Assembly: GCA_910579755.1 (NCBI GenBank)
Contig: CAJTVB010000028.1
Span: 1 to 46,221, forward strand
Direction of reading: 5' to 3'
Origin: an uncultured Acetatifactor sp.
GTDB taxonomy: Bacteria > Bacillota > Clostridia > Lachnospirales > Lachnospiraceae
Length of the DNA: 46,221 bases
The translations under genes were made by a program, and so were the position numbers. This document shows, one piece after another, positions 15,441 through 24,215 of the stretch (the first letter of the stretch is position 1; every line of letters begins with the position of its first letter). The notes below the pieces were generated by a model. It saw only the letters and a program-made list of their open reading frames with translations, was not told the origin of the DNA and made no database searches.

Positions 15441-18400
15441 GTGAGTAAATGTAAACGGGCTGTTCAAAGAACAATATTGCCGCTGTTTTTTCTATTTTGG
15501 ACCATATGGTCCATGCCTTCGGCCAAGGCACAGCAAACCATTTATAACAGTCCCTATGTGACTTTTGCTCCGGACGGGAAGGCATGGACTACAAATGCAG
15601 GGGATCAGGATGTGAATTGGTATTCGGAGGGAACCAGGGTGACTACGGGAATAGAATCGTCTTTGCAGAGTCCTGCGGAGGGGCAGCATGTATATGACGC
15701 AAAAAGGCAGGGAGCGGTTCCGGTGGGATACTGGGAGGTAGAGCATTGCCCCGGACAATGTATTCATAACAGGTACCCCTCGTCTGCAGATCAATTTCAT
15801 GGGCTGCCCTTTGGAAAAAGCAGATGCCTGAGAAAACACTATTCCGGCTGGAAGGCGTACTGTGCGGACTGCGGCGGCAGGCTGTCTGATATTTTTATAT
15901 ATATGAGCCGGGAGGCGGCAGAAAGTATTGATTATGTTATGGTTCAGGATAATATGGATTACTATTATCTATGCCCTTTTTGCAATAATTTGGAACAGGG
16001 TGCCGTCATAGAACATATCTGTAAAAGGATATCCTGGAATCGCTATGAGGTGGAATACGATCCCAATGCCGCTCCTGGTACCTATGGCGGGTATATGGAA
16101 AACAGTATTCATATGTACAATAACGCAACAGAATACCAGGGGCAGCCGGTGACACCGGTGACGCGTCTGTCAAAGAATACCTATACGCGGAGGGGATATG
16201 AGTTTGCCGGGTGGAACACCGAGCCTGACGGTACAGGAAAATGCTACGCCGACGGGGCGGAAATATGGAATCTGGTGCAGGAAGGCAAAATCGTGCTTTA
16301 TGCCATGTGGAAGTCTTCCAGAAGCACTCTTCGGATCGACCCAAATGGCGGCAGCTATGGCGGAAGTGGGGCAGTTACACAGATTACGGAGGACTATGGA
16401 AGCGTTTTTTCTCTGGACAGCCGCAGGATTATGGCACCCGGAGGATATACAATATCTTTTGAGGTCAACGGCGGGGTGCCGATCCCGGCGATTACCGGAA
16501 CCCGGCATTTTACTGAATGGAGCCGACGTCAGCCTTTTGTCGGCACAATAAAGGGAAATGACTATTGCTTTACAGGTCCGGAGGGAAGCGTGGATGTGCT
16601 GACAGCTCAGTACGAGCCGGACCCTGTGATCCTTCCCGCGGCAGTGCGTTCCGGCAGTTCCTTTGGGGGATGGTACTATGACAGGGCTTTGACACAGCCG
16701 GCGGGAAAGGGTGGCGCAAGGATCGTTCCCGGTAGTAATATGACTTTGTATGCCCAATGGGTGGGACTTGAGTTGGAGGCCAGGGATAATTATTCTGCCT
16801 ACGGCGGGAGCGGGGCGGTAGATCTGACCTGGCAGCAACCCGACGGAAACAACAAGGTGTACACACTTTGGCAGAGCCGGAATCTTTCTCAATGGGTAAA
16901 GATTAATACGGCGGAGGATATAAGAAACGAAAATATTGTTGATATGAGTGGGGGATACACCGGAAAAACGGAACGGTATATTGTGCCTGGTACAGGGATT
17001 TATACCTTGTCGATTCAGGGGGCCCAGGGAGAAAGCTTTGGAGGCTATGCCGGCGGAAAGGGAGGAAGGGTTTCCGTTTCCATATGGCTGAGCAAAGGCG
17101 AGATATTAAGCTATACCATAGGCAGCCAAAATGGGTATAACGGAGGCGGTGCCGGAAGTCTGTATGGCAGCGGAGGAGGCTGCACCATTGTGTCTTCGGA
17201 CCGGAAGGGAGTAATCGCCGTGGCCGGAGGGGGAGGAGGTGCATTCCCGGGCGGCCAGGGGGGAGCCGGCGGAAGCACCACGGCTCTGAAGCCTTCCGGC
17301 TATGCCGGCGGAAACGGTCTGGCCGGAGGCGGCGGAGGATATCGTGGAGGAATGTCCGGGGAATTCCAGGTGCATGAACATGTGGAAGGGATGTGCAATC
17401 ATATTCACACAGGATCAACACAGGTTCAGGGAGGCTGCTATACGGTTCCGGTAAGATGCGGAGGCGAGATGGAGAGAAGAGTATGGTACTGGTATGCCTG
17501 CTGGTGCGACGATGACAGCGGCCGGTGCTATCAATGCGCCAGAGTGATGGACCGTAACTGTCATGCCAATTATCCGAACTGTCATGCGCATTATGTGTAT
17601 TATTGCAAAGCATGCGGGCAAAAAGGAAACAGCGGCAGCTGTGCCAGAATTGTTTCCTGGAACCCAGGCTGTGGAAGGGAAAATGAATATATCTGCGGAA
17701 AGAAGCAGGGTCAGATCGAGGTTTCAAAGCCTGCATACGGAGGGAGTAATTATGTGAATACTACACAGGTGCTTAGCTATTCTGAAAATATCGGAGTCCG
17801 CGCAGGAGACGGGGCGCTGGCCCTGCATTCCACACAGATCGGATATGTGGAAAATTTAGAGATGACAGCAGTAAGGGCTACGGATCTGGCGGCGCCGGAT
17901 GCGGTAGCTGTTGAAACAGTGAAAAAAACACCTGAAGGAAGCGGCAGGGTAAAGATATCCTGGAGCGAACCGGAGGATCAGGGCACCGCTTACTATCACA
18001 AGGCCCACAGCAGTATACTGGGAAGCACACAGATATTGAGCGTGTCCAATGTGACCGTAAATACGCTGACCTCCGGGATCAAGGGATACTTTTATTCTGT
18101 GGACGAAAACGGGAATACACAGGCCGACGGCAACGGGGTATTTACCCCTCGGACAGATGTAGTGATTACCTTGGACAACAGGTTACAATATCTGCATCTG
18201 GCACCGGTGGATACAGCAGGAAATATAGGGCCGACCATTCATGTCCGGATCGATCCTCAAGACATTTTGTGGGACATCCATACAAAACAGCTGGCCATAG
18301 GATCGGCTGACCATGTATATCCGGAGGGAGCGCCGAATACATATTATGTGCGGTGCGACGGGGAGACACCGTTTTTGCTGGAGCATGAAGCTTTCATGGA

Positions 18401-19454
18401 GGGAGCCGCGTCTGCGGGATACCAGATCAATCATACGATTTTTGCTTCCTGGGCAGAATCCCGGCCCAACGAGGAGGGAAAGAGCATCATACATACCGTG
18501 TCTTCTGTCCCCACGGTAGAAGAGAAGGTAACAAAGGCAGATGAGCTTGTCTATTCTACGGAAGGCAGCACGATCCTGAAAAGGTATCCCTATTCCATGA
18601 CCTGGAGGCGGAATCAGTACAGAACACTGGCGGCAGTGCAGATGTTTATGCTGGACAAATCTGCCGACGGAAAGCGTATTCGGGTGATTCCGATTTCCGG
18701 AGCGGACTATGAAAGGAACGGTGAAAAGGGCACTATATATTCGGAAAGAGCCAGAGATCTGACAAATGGGCTGACCTTAATCGGAGACGGGGAAGGGCCT
18801 GTGATCAGGGGTCTTGAACAGCTGGAGAATAAAGAATTGATCGACAGAAATCAGGGAAAGATTATTTTGTCGGTTACGGCGGAGGACGCTCTTTCGGGAG
18901 TAAAGGATTTTTACCTGGAGGTGATTAATACGGATAATTATTGCAGCCAGATTTTCAGGCCGCAAAATGGTGTGATCCGGGTGGAAATCACAGAGGAAGA
19001 TCCTCTTTTCAGCGGGGACTTTACCGTGACGGCGAAAGCATCGGATCATGTGGGAAATGTTAGTCAGATCAGTCATTCGGTGACGGAATTTGCACTGGAT
19101 GCGGTAGTGGAACGGATTTTAGAGCCTCATGATCCTGTATTTAAAAGAGGCGAAAGCGGTATATTGACTATTACCACATGGGGATATGCGGAACGGGTGG
19201 AGGTAGAATTTCCGGAAGCCTTAACCACATTGAATCCGGAACTTGACCAAACCTTTGTCTATACGGAAGAACCGCACTACAGGCAGGAATCCAGGATACA
19301 GTTTATGATTCCTCTGAATACGCCGGAAAACGAGACCTTTACCATAACGGTGAGAGCCTATAAGGGAGACAAAAAGCTGGAGGAGCATCCGGCGATCAGT
19401 GTGATTCACATAGACGGAACGGTGCTGGATGATTTTCGCACCAGACTGCGATGA
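15441..19454 (+). CDS. Giant secreted Gly-rich/Cys-rich protein of the pilus locus
   Basis: 1337 residues. The GTG at 15441 stands 5 bases after AGGAG; the GTG at 15435 overlaps that site. A signal peptide is plain (basic start, 'ILPLFFLFWTIWSM', cleavage after SAKA). Order: a Cys-bearing segment (about 95-195) with CPGQC, CADC and CPFC pairs like an extracellular zinc ribbon; two InlB B-type/Listeria-Bacteroides repeats ('YEFAGWNTEPDGTG' near 252 and 'FGGWYYDRALTQPAG' near 408); a glycine-rich domain (about 514-640) beginning 'GIYTLSIQGAQGE'; a module with 14 cysteines in about 105 residues (652-755); an Fn3-like stretch near 825; and Ig-like beta domains to the end. No LPXTG or C-terminal anchor is seen. 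It is locked into the pilus operon: 31 bases after cpaB and overlapping the peptidase start. It may be the pilus tip adhesin or exported cargo. Confidence 0.8.
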   Translation: MSKCKRAVQRTILPLFFLFWTIWSMPSAKAQQTIYNSPYVTFAPDGKAWTTNAGDQDVNWYSEGTRVTTGIESSLQSPAEGQHVYDAKRQGAVPVGYWEVEHCPGQCIHNRYPSSADQFHGLPFGKSRCLRKHYSGWKAYCADCGGRLSDIFIYMSREAAESIDYVMVQDNMDYYYLCPFCNNLEQGAVIEHICKRISWNRYEVEYDPNAAPGTYGGYMENSIHMYNNATEYQGQPVTPVTRLSKNTYTRRGYEFAGWNTEPDGTGKCYADGAEIWNLVQEGKIVLYAMWKSSRSTLRIDPNGGSYGGSGAVTQITEDYGSVFSLDSRRIMAPGGYTISFEVNGGVPIPAITGTRHFTEWSRRQPFVGTIKGNDYCFTGPEGSVDVLTAQYEPDPVILPAAVRSGSSFGGWYYDRALTQPAGKGGARIVPGSNMTLYAQWVGLELEARDNYSAYGGSGAVDLTWQQPDGNNKVYTLWQSRNLSQWVKINTAEDIRNENIVDMSGGYTGKTERYIVPGTGIYTLSIQGAQGESFGGYAGGKGGRVSVSIWLSKGEILSYTIGSQNGYNGGGAGSLYGSGGGCTIVSSDRKGVIAVAGGGGGAFPGGQGGAGGSTTALKPSGYAGGNGLAGGGGGYRGGMSGEFQVHEHVEGMCNHIHTGSTQVQGGCYTVPVRCGGEMERRVWYWYACWCDDDSGRCYQCARVMDRNCHANYPNCHAHYVYYCKACGQKGNSGSCARIVSWNPGCGRENEYICGKKQGQIEVSKPAYGGSNYVNTTQVLSYSENIGVRAGDGALALHSTQIGYVENLEMTAVRATDLAAPDAVAVETVKKTPEGSGRVKISWSEPEDQGTAYYHKAHSSILGSTQILSVSNVTVNTLTSGIKGYFYSVDENGNTQADGNGVFTPRTDVVITLDNRLQYLHLAPVDTAGNIGPTIHVRIDPQDILWDIHTKQLAIGSADHVYPEGAPNTYYVRCDGETPFLLEHEAFMEGAASAGYQINHTIFASWAESRPNEEGKSIIHTVSSVPTVEEKVTKADELVYSTEGSTILKRYPYSMTWRRNQYRTLAAVQMFMLDKSADGKRIRVIPISGADYERNGEKGTIYSERARDLTNGLTLIGDGEGPVIRGLEQLENKELIDRNQGKIILSVTAEDALSGVKDFYLEVINTDNYCSQIFRPQNGVIRVEITEEDPLFSGDFTVTAKASDHVGNVSQISHSVTEFALDAVVERILEPHDPVFKRGESGILTITTWGYAERVEVEFPEALTTLNPELDQTFVYTEEPHYRQESRIQFMIPLNTPENETFTITVRAYKGDKKLEEHPAISVIHIDGTVLDDFRTRLR

Positions 19455-20044
19455 GCGCGCTTCTTCTGGCAATTCTGGCAGCCGGGCTGTATACTATAAA
19501 TCGATTTGATGAAAGACTGACACCGGACAGGCGGACCGGCATCATTATTCTGGCAGGAGTACCTGCAGGCGCATGCTTTGGATGGAGGGCCGTTATACAA
19601 AATGGAGTTTTGCCGGCACTGTTTCTGGAGGTGGTCATAGGCTGTCTGCTTCTGGCCTGCATTACTGATTGCGCCACATGCCAGGTATATCGTTTTGTAT
19701 GGTGGATATCGGGAGGAGCGGCCTTGCTCCTCCTGGGCATCCATGGCCGGCCGGAGGGAGAAAATCTTTGGGGACTGGTTCTGTTTTGCCTGCTTCAATT
19801 GGTTTTCTTTTCCCATATGTATGGCAAAGGAGATTGTCATGCTTTTTGTGTCTGTGCCGCTGTGGAAACGGCGGCAGGCATGGGATTTGCCGGATTCCTG
19901 CTCCATATGCTGGTATCATTCAGCCTTCTGGCAGCAGTGCAGGGCCCGAAAGGTAACATCAGCCGAAAGGGCAGCTTAAAGCAGCCTGTGCCGTTTATTC
20001 CCTATATTACGATATCTTTTTTTGCTATTTTACTGTTTTTATGA
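19451..20044 (+). CDS. Type IV prepilin peptidase (A24/TadV-like)
   Basis: 197 residues. The ATG overlaps the stop of the preceding gene (ATGA), implying coupled translation. The protein is almost wholly hydrophobic with about six spans. The two aspartates of A24 peptidases are visible: 'ACITDCATCQVYRF' holds the first, and 'HMYGKGDCHAF' the G-x-G-D motif with the second. It would cleave the leader of the pilin and pseudopilins of this operon at the cytoplasmic face of the membrane. It closes the pilus cluster; the next gene follows after 73 bases with its own strong ribosome site. Confidence 0.85.
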   Translation: MSALLLAILAAGLYTINRFDERLTPDRRTGIIILAGVPAGACFGWRAVIQNGVLPALFLEVVIGCLLLACITDCATCQVYRFVWWISGGAALLLLGIHGRPEGENLWGLVLFCLLQLVFFSHMYGKGDCHAFCVCAAVETAAGMGFAGFLLHMLVSFSLLAAVQGPKGNISRKGSLKQPVPFIPYITISFFAILLFL

Positions 20045-20117
20045 TAATTATGGTATCATTTTCACTCTTTTGGTGTTATGATAGATACTGGAGAAAAAGC
20101 ATACCGGAGGAGCAAGT

Positions 20118-21137
20118 ATGATTACCATTTCACTTTGCATCATAGTGAAAAACGAAGAAAAGATACTGGCCAGATGTCTGGACAGCATAGCTGATTTGAT
20201 GGATGAAATCATTGTGGTGGATACCGGCTCTGCGGATAGGACCAAGGAGATCGCAGCTCATTATACAGAACATATCTATGATTTTGAGTGGGTGGACGAC
20301 TTTAGTGCAGCCAGAAATTATGCCTTCTCCAAAGCTTCCGGGGAGTATATTTATTCTGCGGATGCAGATGAGGTATTAGATGAGGATAACAGAAGGCGGT
20401 TTCGCCGCCTGAAGGAAACGCTGCTTCCCGAAGTAGAAATTGTGCAGATGAAATATGCAAACCAGTTGCAATATAATACGATCTATAATTTTGACGAGGA
20501 ATACCGTCCCAAATTGTTTAAAAGGAAAAGGGATTTTGTGTGGGAAGCTCCCATACATGAGACAGTCCGTCTGGAGCCGGTGGTATATGACAGCGATATT
20601 GTGATTAATCATCTTCCGGAAGCCAGCCATGCAAAGCGGGATCTGATGAATTTTCACAGACAATGCCTCAAGGGCTATCGGCTTTCCAAAAGACTTCACA
20701 ATCTGTACGCCAGAGAGCTGCTGATAGCAGGAGACGAGGAAGACCTGGCGCTGGCTTCGGATTTTTTTATGGCTTCAGCCGCGGACGGGAAACGGGATGG
20801 GGAAGAGATTGCCGAGGCCTGCTGTGTCGCCGCCCGTGCCGCCAGACGGAAGGGAGATGTGGTCACCTTTTTTAAATATGCGTCCAAGGTCATTGCGGAA
20901 GAAGCAAACTCGGAGATCTGCTGTGAGATGGGGCATTTTTATGAGGACCGCGGCGACCATGAGGAGGCGGCCGTCTGGTATTACAATGCGGTATATGAGA
21001 CCCGGCCTGCGCTGAACCTGCAGACAGGGGGAAGGGAAGGCCTGGAGGGCTTGATCCGATGCTATGAAAAGCTGGGATGTGAAGCACAGGCCGACATTTA
21101 CAGAACAGAGCTGGCCGGAATGATATCTCCCAGCTGA
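20118..21137 (+). CDS. Family 2 glycosyltransferase with TPR-like tail
   Basis: 339 residues, ATG 7 bases after GGAGG. The N-terminal GT-A domain begins 'ISLCIIVKNEEKILARCLDS', with 'IIVVDTGSADRT' and the DxD-type 'YSADADEVL'. This is the clostridial GT2 subgroup related to SunS/LgtF-like enzymes, in which the 'WVDDFSAARNYAF' segment is typical. The second half (from about residue 200) is helical and repeat-like, consistent with TPRs ('CCEMGHFYEDRGDHEEAAVWYYNA'-type helix pairs). It transfers a sugar from a nucleotide donor, perhaps onto a protein. It lies just after the pilus operon, so glycosylation of pilin or of the giant protein is a natural but unproven idea. Confidence 0.85.
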   Translation: MITISLCIIVKNEEKILARCLDSIADLMDEIIVVDTGSADRTKEIAAHYTEHIYDFEWVDDFSAARNYAFSKASGEYIYSADADEVLDEDNRRRFRRLKETLLPEVEIVQMKYANQLQYNTIYNFDEEYRPKLFKRKRDFVWEAPIHETVRLEPVVYDSDIVINHLPEASHAKRDLMNFHRQCLKGYRLSKRLHNLYARELLIAGDEEDLALASDFFMASAADGKRDGEEIAEACCVAARAARRKGDVVTFFKYASKVIAEEANSEICCEMGHFYEDRGDHEEAAVWYYNAVYETRPALNLQTGGREGLEGLIRCYEKLGCEAQADIYRTELAGMISPS

Positions 21138-21219
21138 AGCAGGGAGAAGGGCCGGAGTGAAATATTAAAAAAAGCATATTATGGGCAGGAAGGATATTGC
21201 CGGCAAGAAAGGTATCAAG

Positions 21220-22314
21220 ATGAAGTGGGAAGAAAATGTGCGCAGGGCTGTGCCATATGTGGCGGGAGAACAGCCTGACAGGCCTGGAATAATTAAGCTT
21301 AATACGAACGAGTGCCCGTATCCGCCGGCACCGGGGGCGGCGGAAATGGCCCGGCAAATGAATTGGGATGATCTGCGGTTATATCCGGATCCCGATTCAG
21401 GCATCCTTGTGAATGCGCTGGCAGAATATCATCAGGTTAAAAGGGAGCAGGTGTTTGTGGGAGTGGGGTCAGATGATGTGCTTTCATTGGCATTTCTGAC
21501 GTTTTTTAACGGCGGGCGTCCAATTCTGTTTCCCGATGTGACCTATTCCTTTTATGATGTGTGGGCAAGGCTATATGGAATCCCCTACATAACCTGTGCT
21601 TTGGACGAAAATTGGCATATTTGCGCCAAGGATTATTGCCAACCCAATGGCGGGGTGATTTTTCCCAATCCCAATGCGCCTACCGGCCTTTTGGAGCGTC
21701 TGGAGACAGTGGAAGAGATTATAGCGGCCAATGAAGGATCAGTAGTTATTGTGGATGAGGCCTATGTGGACTTTGGAGGTGTCAGTGCCCTTCCCCTGTT
21801 GAAAAAATACGATAATCTGCTGGTAGTTCGGACTTTTTCCAAATCCAGGTCATTGGCCGGCCTGCGGATAGGATACTGTATTGGAAATGAACAACTGATC
21901 GGATATCTTAACGATGTTAAATTTTCCGTTAATTCCTATACCATGAATCTGCCGTCTCAGAGACTGGGGGTGGAGTCGGTGAAGGATGATGCATATTTCA
22001 GAGCCACCACGGAAAAAATTATTGCTTCCAGAGAGCGGACAAAGGGAGAACTGGCGAGACTTGGCTTTACCTTCCCGGATTCCAGGGCCAATTTTATTTT
22101 TGCCTCCCATGAAAGCGTTCCGGCAAAACAGATTTACCAGGCACTGCGTGAGAAGGATATCTATGTAAGGTACTGGGATAAGCCCAGGATTTCGGAATCA
22201 CTTCGCATTACGGTAGGCACAGACGAACAGATGGACAGATTGGTGGAAGTGCTGGAGACATACATTAAAAATTTCCACTTGTGCGGCTGCGCAGGCAGAC
22301 GCGGGAGCGCATAA
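21220..22314 (+). CDS. hisC: Histidinol-phosphate aminotransferase
   Basis: 364 residues. The ATG at 21220 is chosen because AAAGG lies 7 bases upstream and the family start ('MKWEENVRRAVPYVAGEQP') begins there. It is a fold-type I PLP enzyme: 'IKLNTNECPYPPAP' near the start, 'GVGSDDVLSLAF', 'NPNAPTGL', 'VVIVDEAYVDF' and the lysine motif 'RTFSKSRSLAGLRIGY'. It converts imidazole-acetol phosphate to L-histidinol phosphate with glutamate, in histidine biosynthesis; no other his gene is nearby. The last 14 residues (from 'NFHLCGCAG') are read from the left arm of an inverted-repeat element at 22265-22391, so the natural C-terminus appears altered. A related aminotransferase function cannot be excluded. 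Confidence 0.85.
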   Translation: MKWEENVRRAVPYVAGEQPDRPGIIKLNTNECPYPPAPGAAEMARQMNWDDLRLYPDPDSGILVNALAEYHQVKREQVFVGVGSDDVLSLAFLTFFNGGRPILFPDVTYSFYDVWARLYGIPYITCALDENWHICAKDYCQPNGGVIFPNPNAPTGLLERLETVEEIIAANEGSVVIVDEAYVDFGGVSALPLLKKYDNLLVVRTFSKSRSLAGLRIGYCIGNEQLIGYLNDVKFSVNSYTMNLPSQRLGVESVKDDAYFRATTEKIIASRERTKGELARLGFTFPDSRANFIFASHESVPAKQIYQALREKDIYVRYWDKPRISESLRITVGTDEQMDRLVEVLETYIKNFHLCGCAGRRGSA

Positions 22315-22391
22315 GCGAGGGCTTTGCGAATGTGGGAGTCAGGCTGGATGTTCTTTGGAGCGTCCAACCACACAGGTGGAAAAATTTTTAA
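22265..22391. repeat. Inverted-repeat element overlapping the end of hisC
   Basis: The outer arms 22265-22283 and 22371-22391 pair over 19 bp with one G-U pair and a 2-base bulge (core CCACTTGTG with CACAGGTGG, flanked by A/T tracts). Inside, TGGATGTTC (22345-22353) pairs with GAGCGTCCA (22358-22366), over a 4-base loop. The A/T-rich ends give a T run after the right arm, so the whole may work as a terminator; it also looks like a small palindromic or MITE-like insertion. No second copy was noticed in the window. Confidence 0.6.
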
Positions 22392-22420
22392 TAGACAAAT
22401 GGCGGATATGCGTATATGAT
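22392..22420 (+). promoter_or_regulatory. Promoter ahead of the DUF368 gene
   Basis: TAGACA at 22392-22397 and TATGAT at 22415-22420 with a 17-base spacer, directly after the inverted-repeat element and 117 bases before the popT start. The leader between holds no credible gene. Confidence 0.5.
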
Positions 22421-22536
22421 GGAACCGTTCAAAGGCTCTTTATGAGAAAAAGGCGGCAGCATGAAAGGAACAAGATGAAAAGGCCGCAGCTTGAGAACAA
22501 TAATATGATTGAAAAGGGAAGGATTGGAAAAGAAAC

Positions 22537-23382
22537 ATGATCAAAAGCATCTTAAAAGGAATGGTAATCGGCATTGCCAATATTATCCCTGGTGTCAGCG
22601 GGGGCACCATGATGGTGTCCATGGGTATTTATGATAAGCTGATCCATTGTATTACGCACTTGTTCAGCGAGTTTAAAAAGAGTGTATTATTTTTGATTCC
22701 CATTGCTATAGGAATGGTGCTCGCTATAGCGGGCAGTTCTTTTGGGTTGACTTATTTATTTCAGAACTTTCCGATCCAGACAAATCTGTTGTTTGTGGGG
22801 CTGATTATCGGTGGATTGCCGGCCATTTGGAAAAATGTCAGAGGGAAAGCCGTCAAAGCAGGGCACATAATAGCCGGGCTTCTTTTCTTTGCATTGGTGG
22901 TGGGATTTGCCGCCATGGGGGAGACTGAAGGGAATGCTGCTGAGTTGTCCTTCAATCTGGTTAATGTGCTGAAGCTGTTTATGGTGGGCGTGGTTGCGGC
23001 GGCTACCATGGTGATTCCCGGTGTCAGCGGTTCTATGATACTGATGCTTATGGGATTTTATCATCCGGTGCTGAATGCCATTCGGGATTTCTTTGCGGCT
23101 CTGGCGGCTTTTGACATACAGGGTATTTTAGCGGGATGCGGAATTTTGATTCCTTTTGGCCTGGGAGTGGTGGCCGGTGTTTTTGCTATTGCAAAGCTGG
23201 TGGAGTTCATTTTTGAAAAATTTCCTCTTTATGCCTATTGGGCTATTATTGGCTTGATCATTTCTTCGCCGGTAGCAATTTTTCTGATGGGCGATTTCCC
23301 CGGGGTGACAGTCATAAGTCTGGTCACAGGCGCGGCTGCGCTGGCTGTGGGGATTGTAATAGCGATGAAGCTTGGCGAATAG
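22537..23382 (+). CDS. popT: DUF368 undecaprenyl-phosphate translocase
   Basis: 281 residues, polytopic, with the DUF368 hallmark twice: 'GMVIGIANIIPGVSGGTM' at the N-terminus and 'AATMVIPGVSGSMILMLMG' in the second half, reflecting an internal inverted duplication. DUF368 proteins (PopT) bring undecaprenyl phosphate back to the cytoplasmic side of the membrane so that it can be reused for wall and surface polymer synthesis. About eight hydrophobic segments are visible and the end is short and cytoplasmic. The ribosome site (AAGGA, 16 bases off, or GGAAAAG nearer) is weak. The methyltransferase follows after 26 bases, so the two are probably co-transcribed. Confidence 0.88.
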   Translation: MIKSILKGMVIGIANIIPGVSGGTMMVSMGIYDKLIHCITHLFSEFKKSVLFLIPIAIGMVLAIAGSSFGLTYLFQNFPIQTNLLFVGLIIGGLPAIWKNVRGKAVKAGHIIAGLLFFALVVGFAAMGETEGNAAELSFNLVNVLKLFMVGVVAAATMVIPGVSGSMILMLMGFYHPVLNAIRDFFAALAAFDIQGILAGCGILIPFGLGVVAGVFAIAKLVEFIFEKFPLYAYWAIIGLIISSPVAIFLMGDFPGVTVISLVTGAAALAVGIVIAMKLGE

Positions 23383-23408
23383 ATGACGGGCAGGTGGAAA
23401 AGGAAGCC

Positions 23409-24215
23409 ATGGAAGTATATGGAGATTTTGCAAAGGTATATGATGAATTTATGGACAATGTCCCTTATGGCCAGTGGTGTGAGCGTTTGGATGAGCTGAT
23501 TAAACGGTACGGAGTATCTAAACCCGAAAGGGATGTGGAGAGACCGCTGGACTCCGAGAGAAATTTGATAGTAGATCTTGGGTGCGGGACAGGGACTCTG
23601 ACGGAGCTTCTGTATCAGAAAGGGTATGATGTGATCGGCGTGGATGTATCGGAGGCCATGCTGAATGCAGCGATGGAGAAGAAGGAGAAAAGCGGCTCGG
23701 AGATTTTGTATCTATTGCAGGATATGCGGGAGCTGGAGCTGTACAGCACAGTGGGGACAATTTTCAGCGTATGTGACTCACTGAACTATATTCTGGAGGA
23801 GGATGAGCTCCTGGAGGTGTTTCGGCGGGTTGAAAACTTTTTGTTCCCAGGAGGCATTTTTATCTTTGACTTTAATACAGACTATAAGTACAGGGAAGTC
23901 ATCGGAGATACCACTATTGCGGAAAACCGGGAAGACTGCAGCTTTATTTGGGAAAACCTTTATGATGCGGAAGAGGAAATCAATGAATATGATCTGACAG
24001 TATTTATTCAGGAAGAGAATGGACTTTTTCGACGATTTTCGGAAACGCATTTTCAGAGAGGATATACAGTGGAACAGATGACAGAGCTGGTGAGAAAATC
24101 CGGTATGGAGCTTGTGGAAATGGTGGATGCCGATACAGGGGGCTCCGTCACGGCTCGGAGTGAGCGAGTAGTGGTCACAGCCAGAGAATGCAGAAAGGTA
24201 CAGGGATCAATATGA
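23409..24215 (+). CDS. Class I SAM-dependent methyltransferase
   Basis: 268 residues. The ATG at 23409 follows AAGGA at a normal distance and gives the family start 'YGDFAKVYDEFMDNVPY'. The SAM-binding motif is 'LIVDLGCGTGTLTELL' with the acidic end of strand 2 in 'VIGVDVSEAML' and 'LQDMRELEL' as the next motif. Proteins of this kind with the 'F..VYD..M...PY..W' opening are widespread in Firmicutes; the substrate is not known. The stop overlaps the next start by 4 bases (ATGA), indicating co-translation with the chaperone Hsp33. Confidence 0.85.
   Translation: MEVYGDFAKVYDEFMDNVPYGQWCERLDELIKRYGVSKPERDVERPLDSERNLIVDLGCGTGTLTELLYQKGYDVIGVDVSEAMLNAAMEKKEKSGSEILYLLQDMRELELYSTVGTIFSVCDSLNYILEEDELLEVFRRVENFLFPGGIFIFDFNTDYKYREVIGDTTIAENREDCSFIWENLYDAEEEINEYDLTVFIQEENGLFRRFSETHFQRGYTVEQMTELVRKSGMELVEMVDADTGGSVTARSERVVVTARECRKVQGSI

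Noticed and set aside
15441..19454. Sortase anchoring of the giant protein
   Set aside because: The C-terminus ends in a soluble segment (DDFRTRLR) without LPXTG, hydrophobic span or tail.
22355..22540. 61-codon frame between hisC and popT
   Set aside because: Begins inside the palindromic element and runs over a promoter; no ribosome site.
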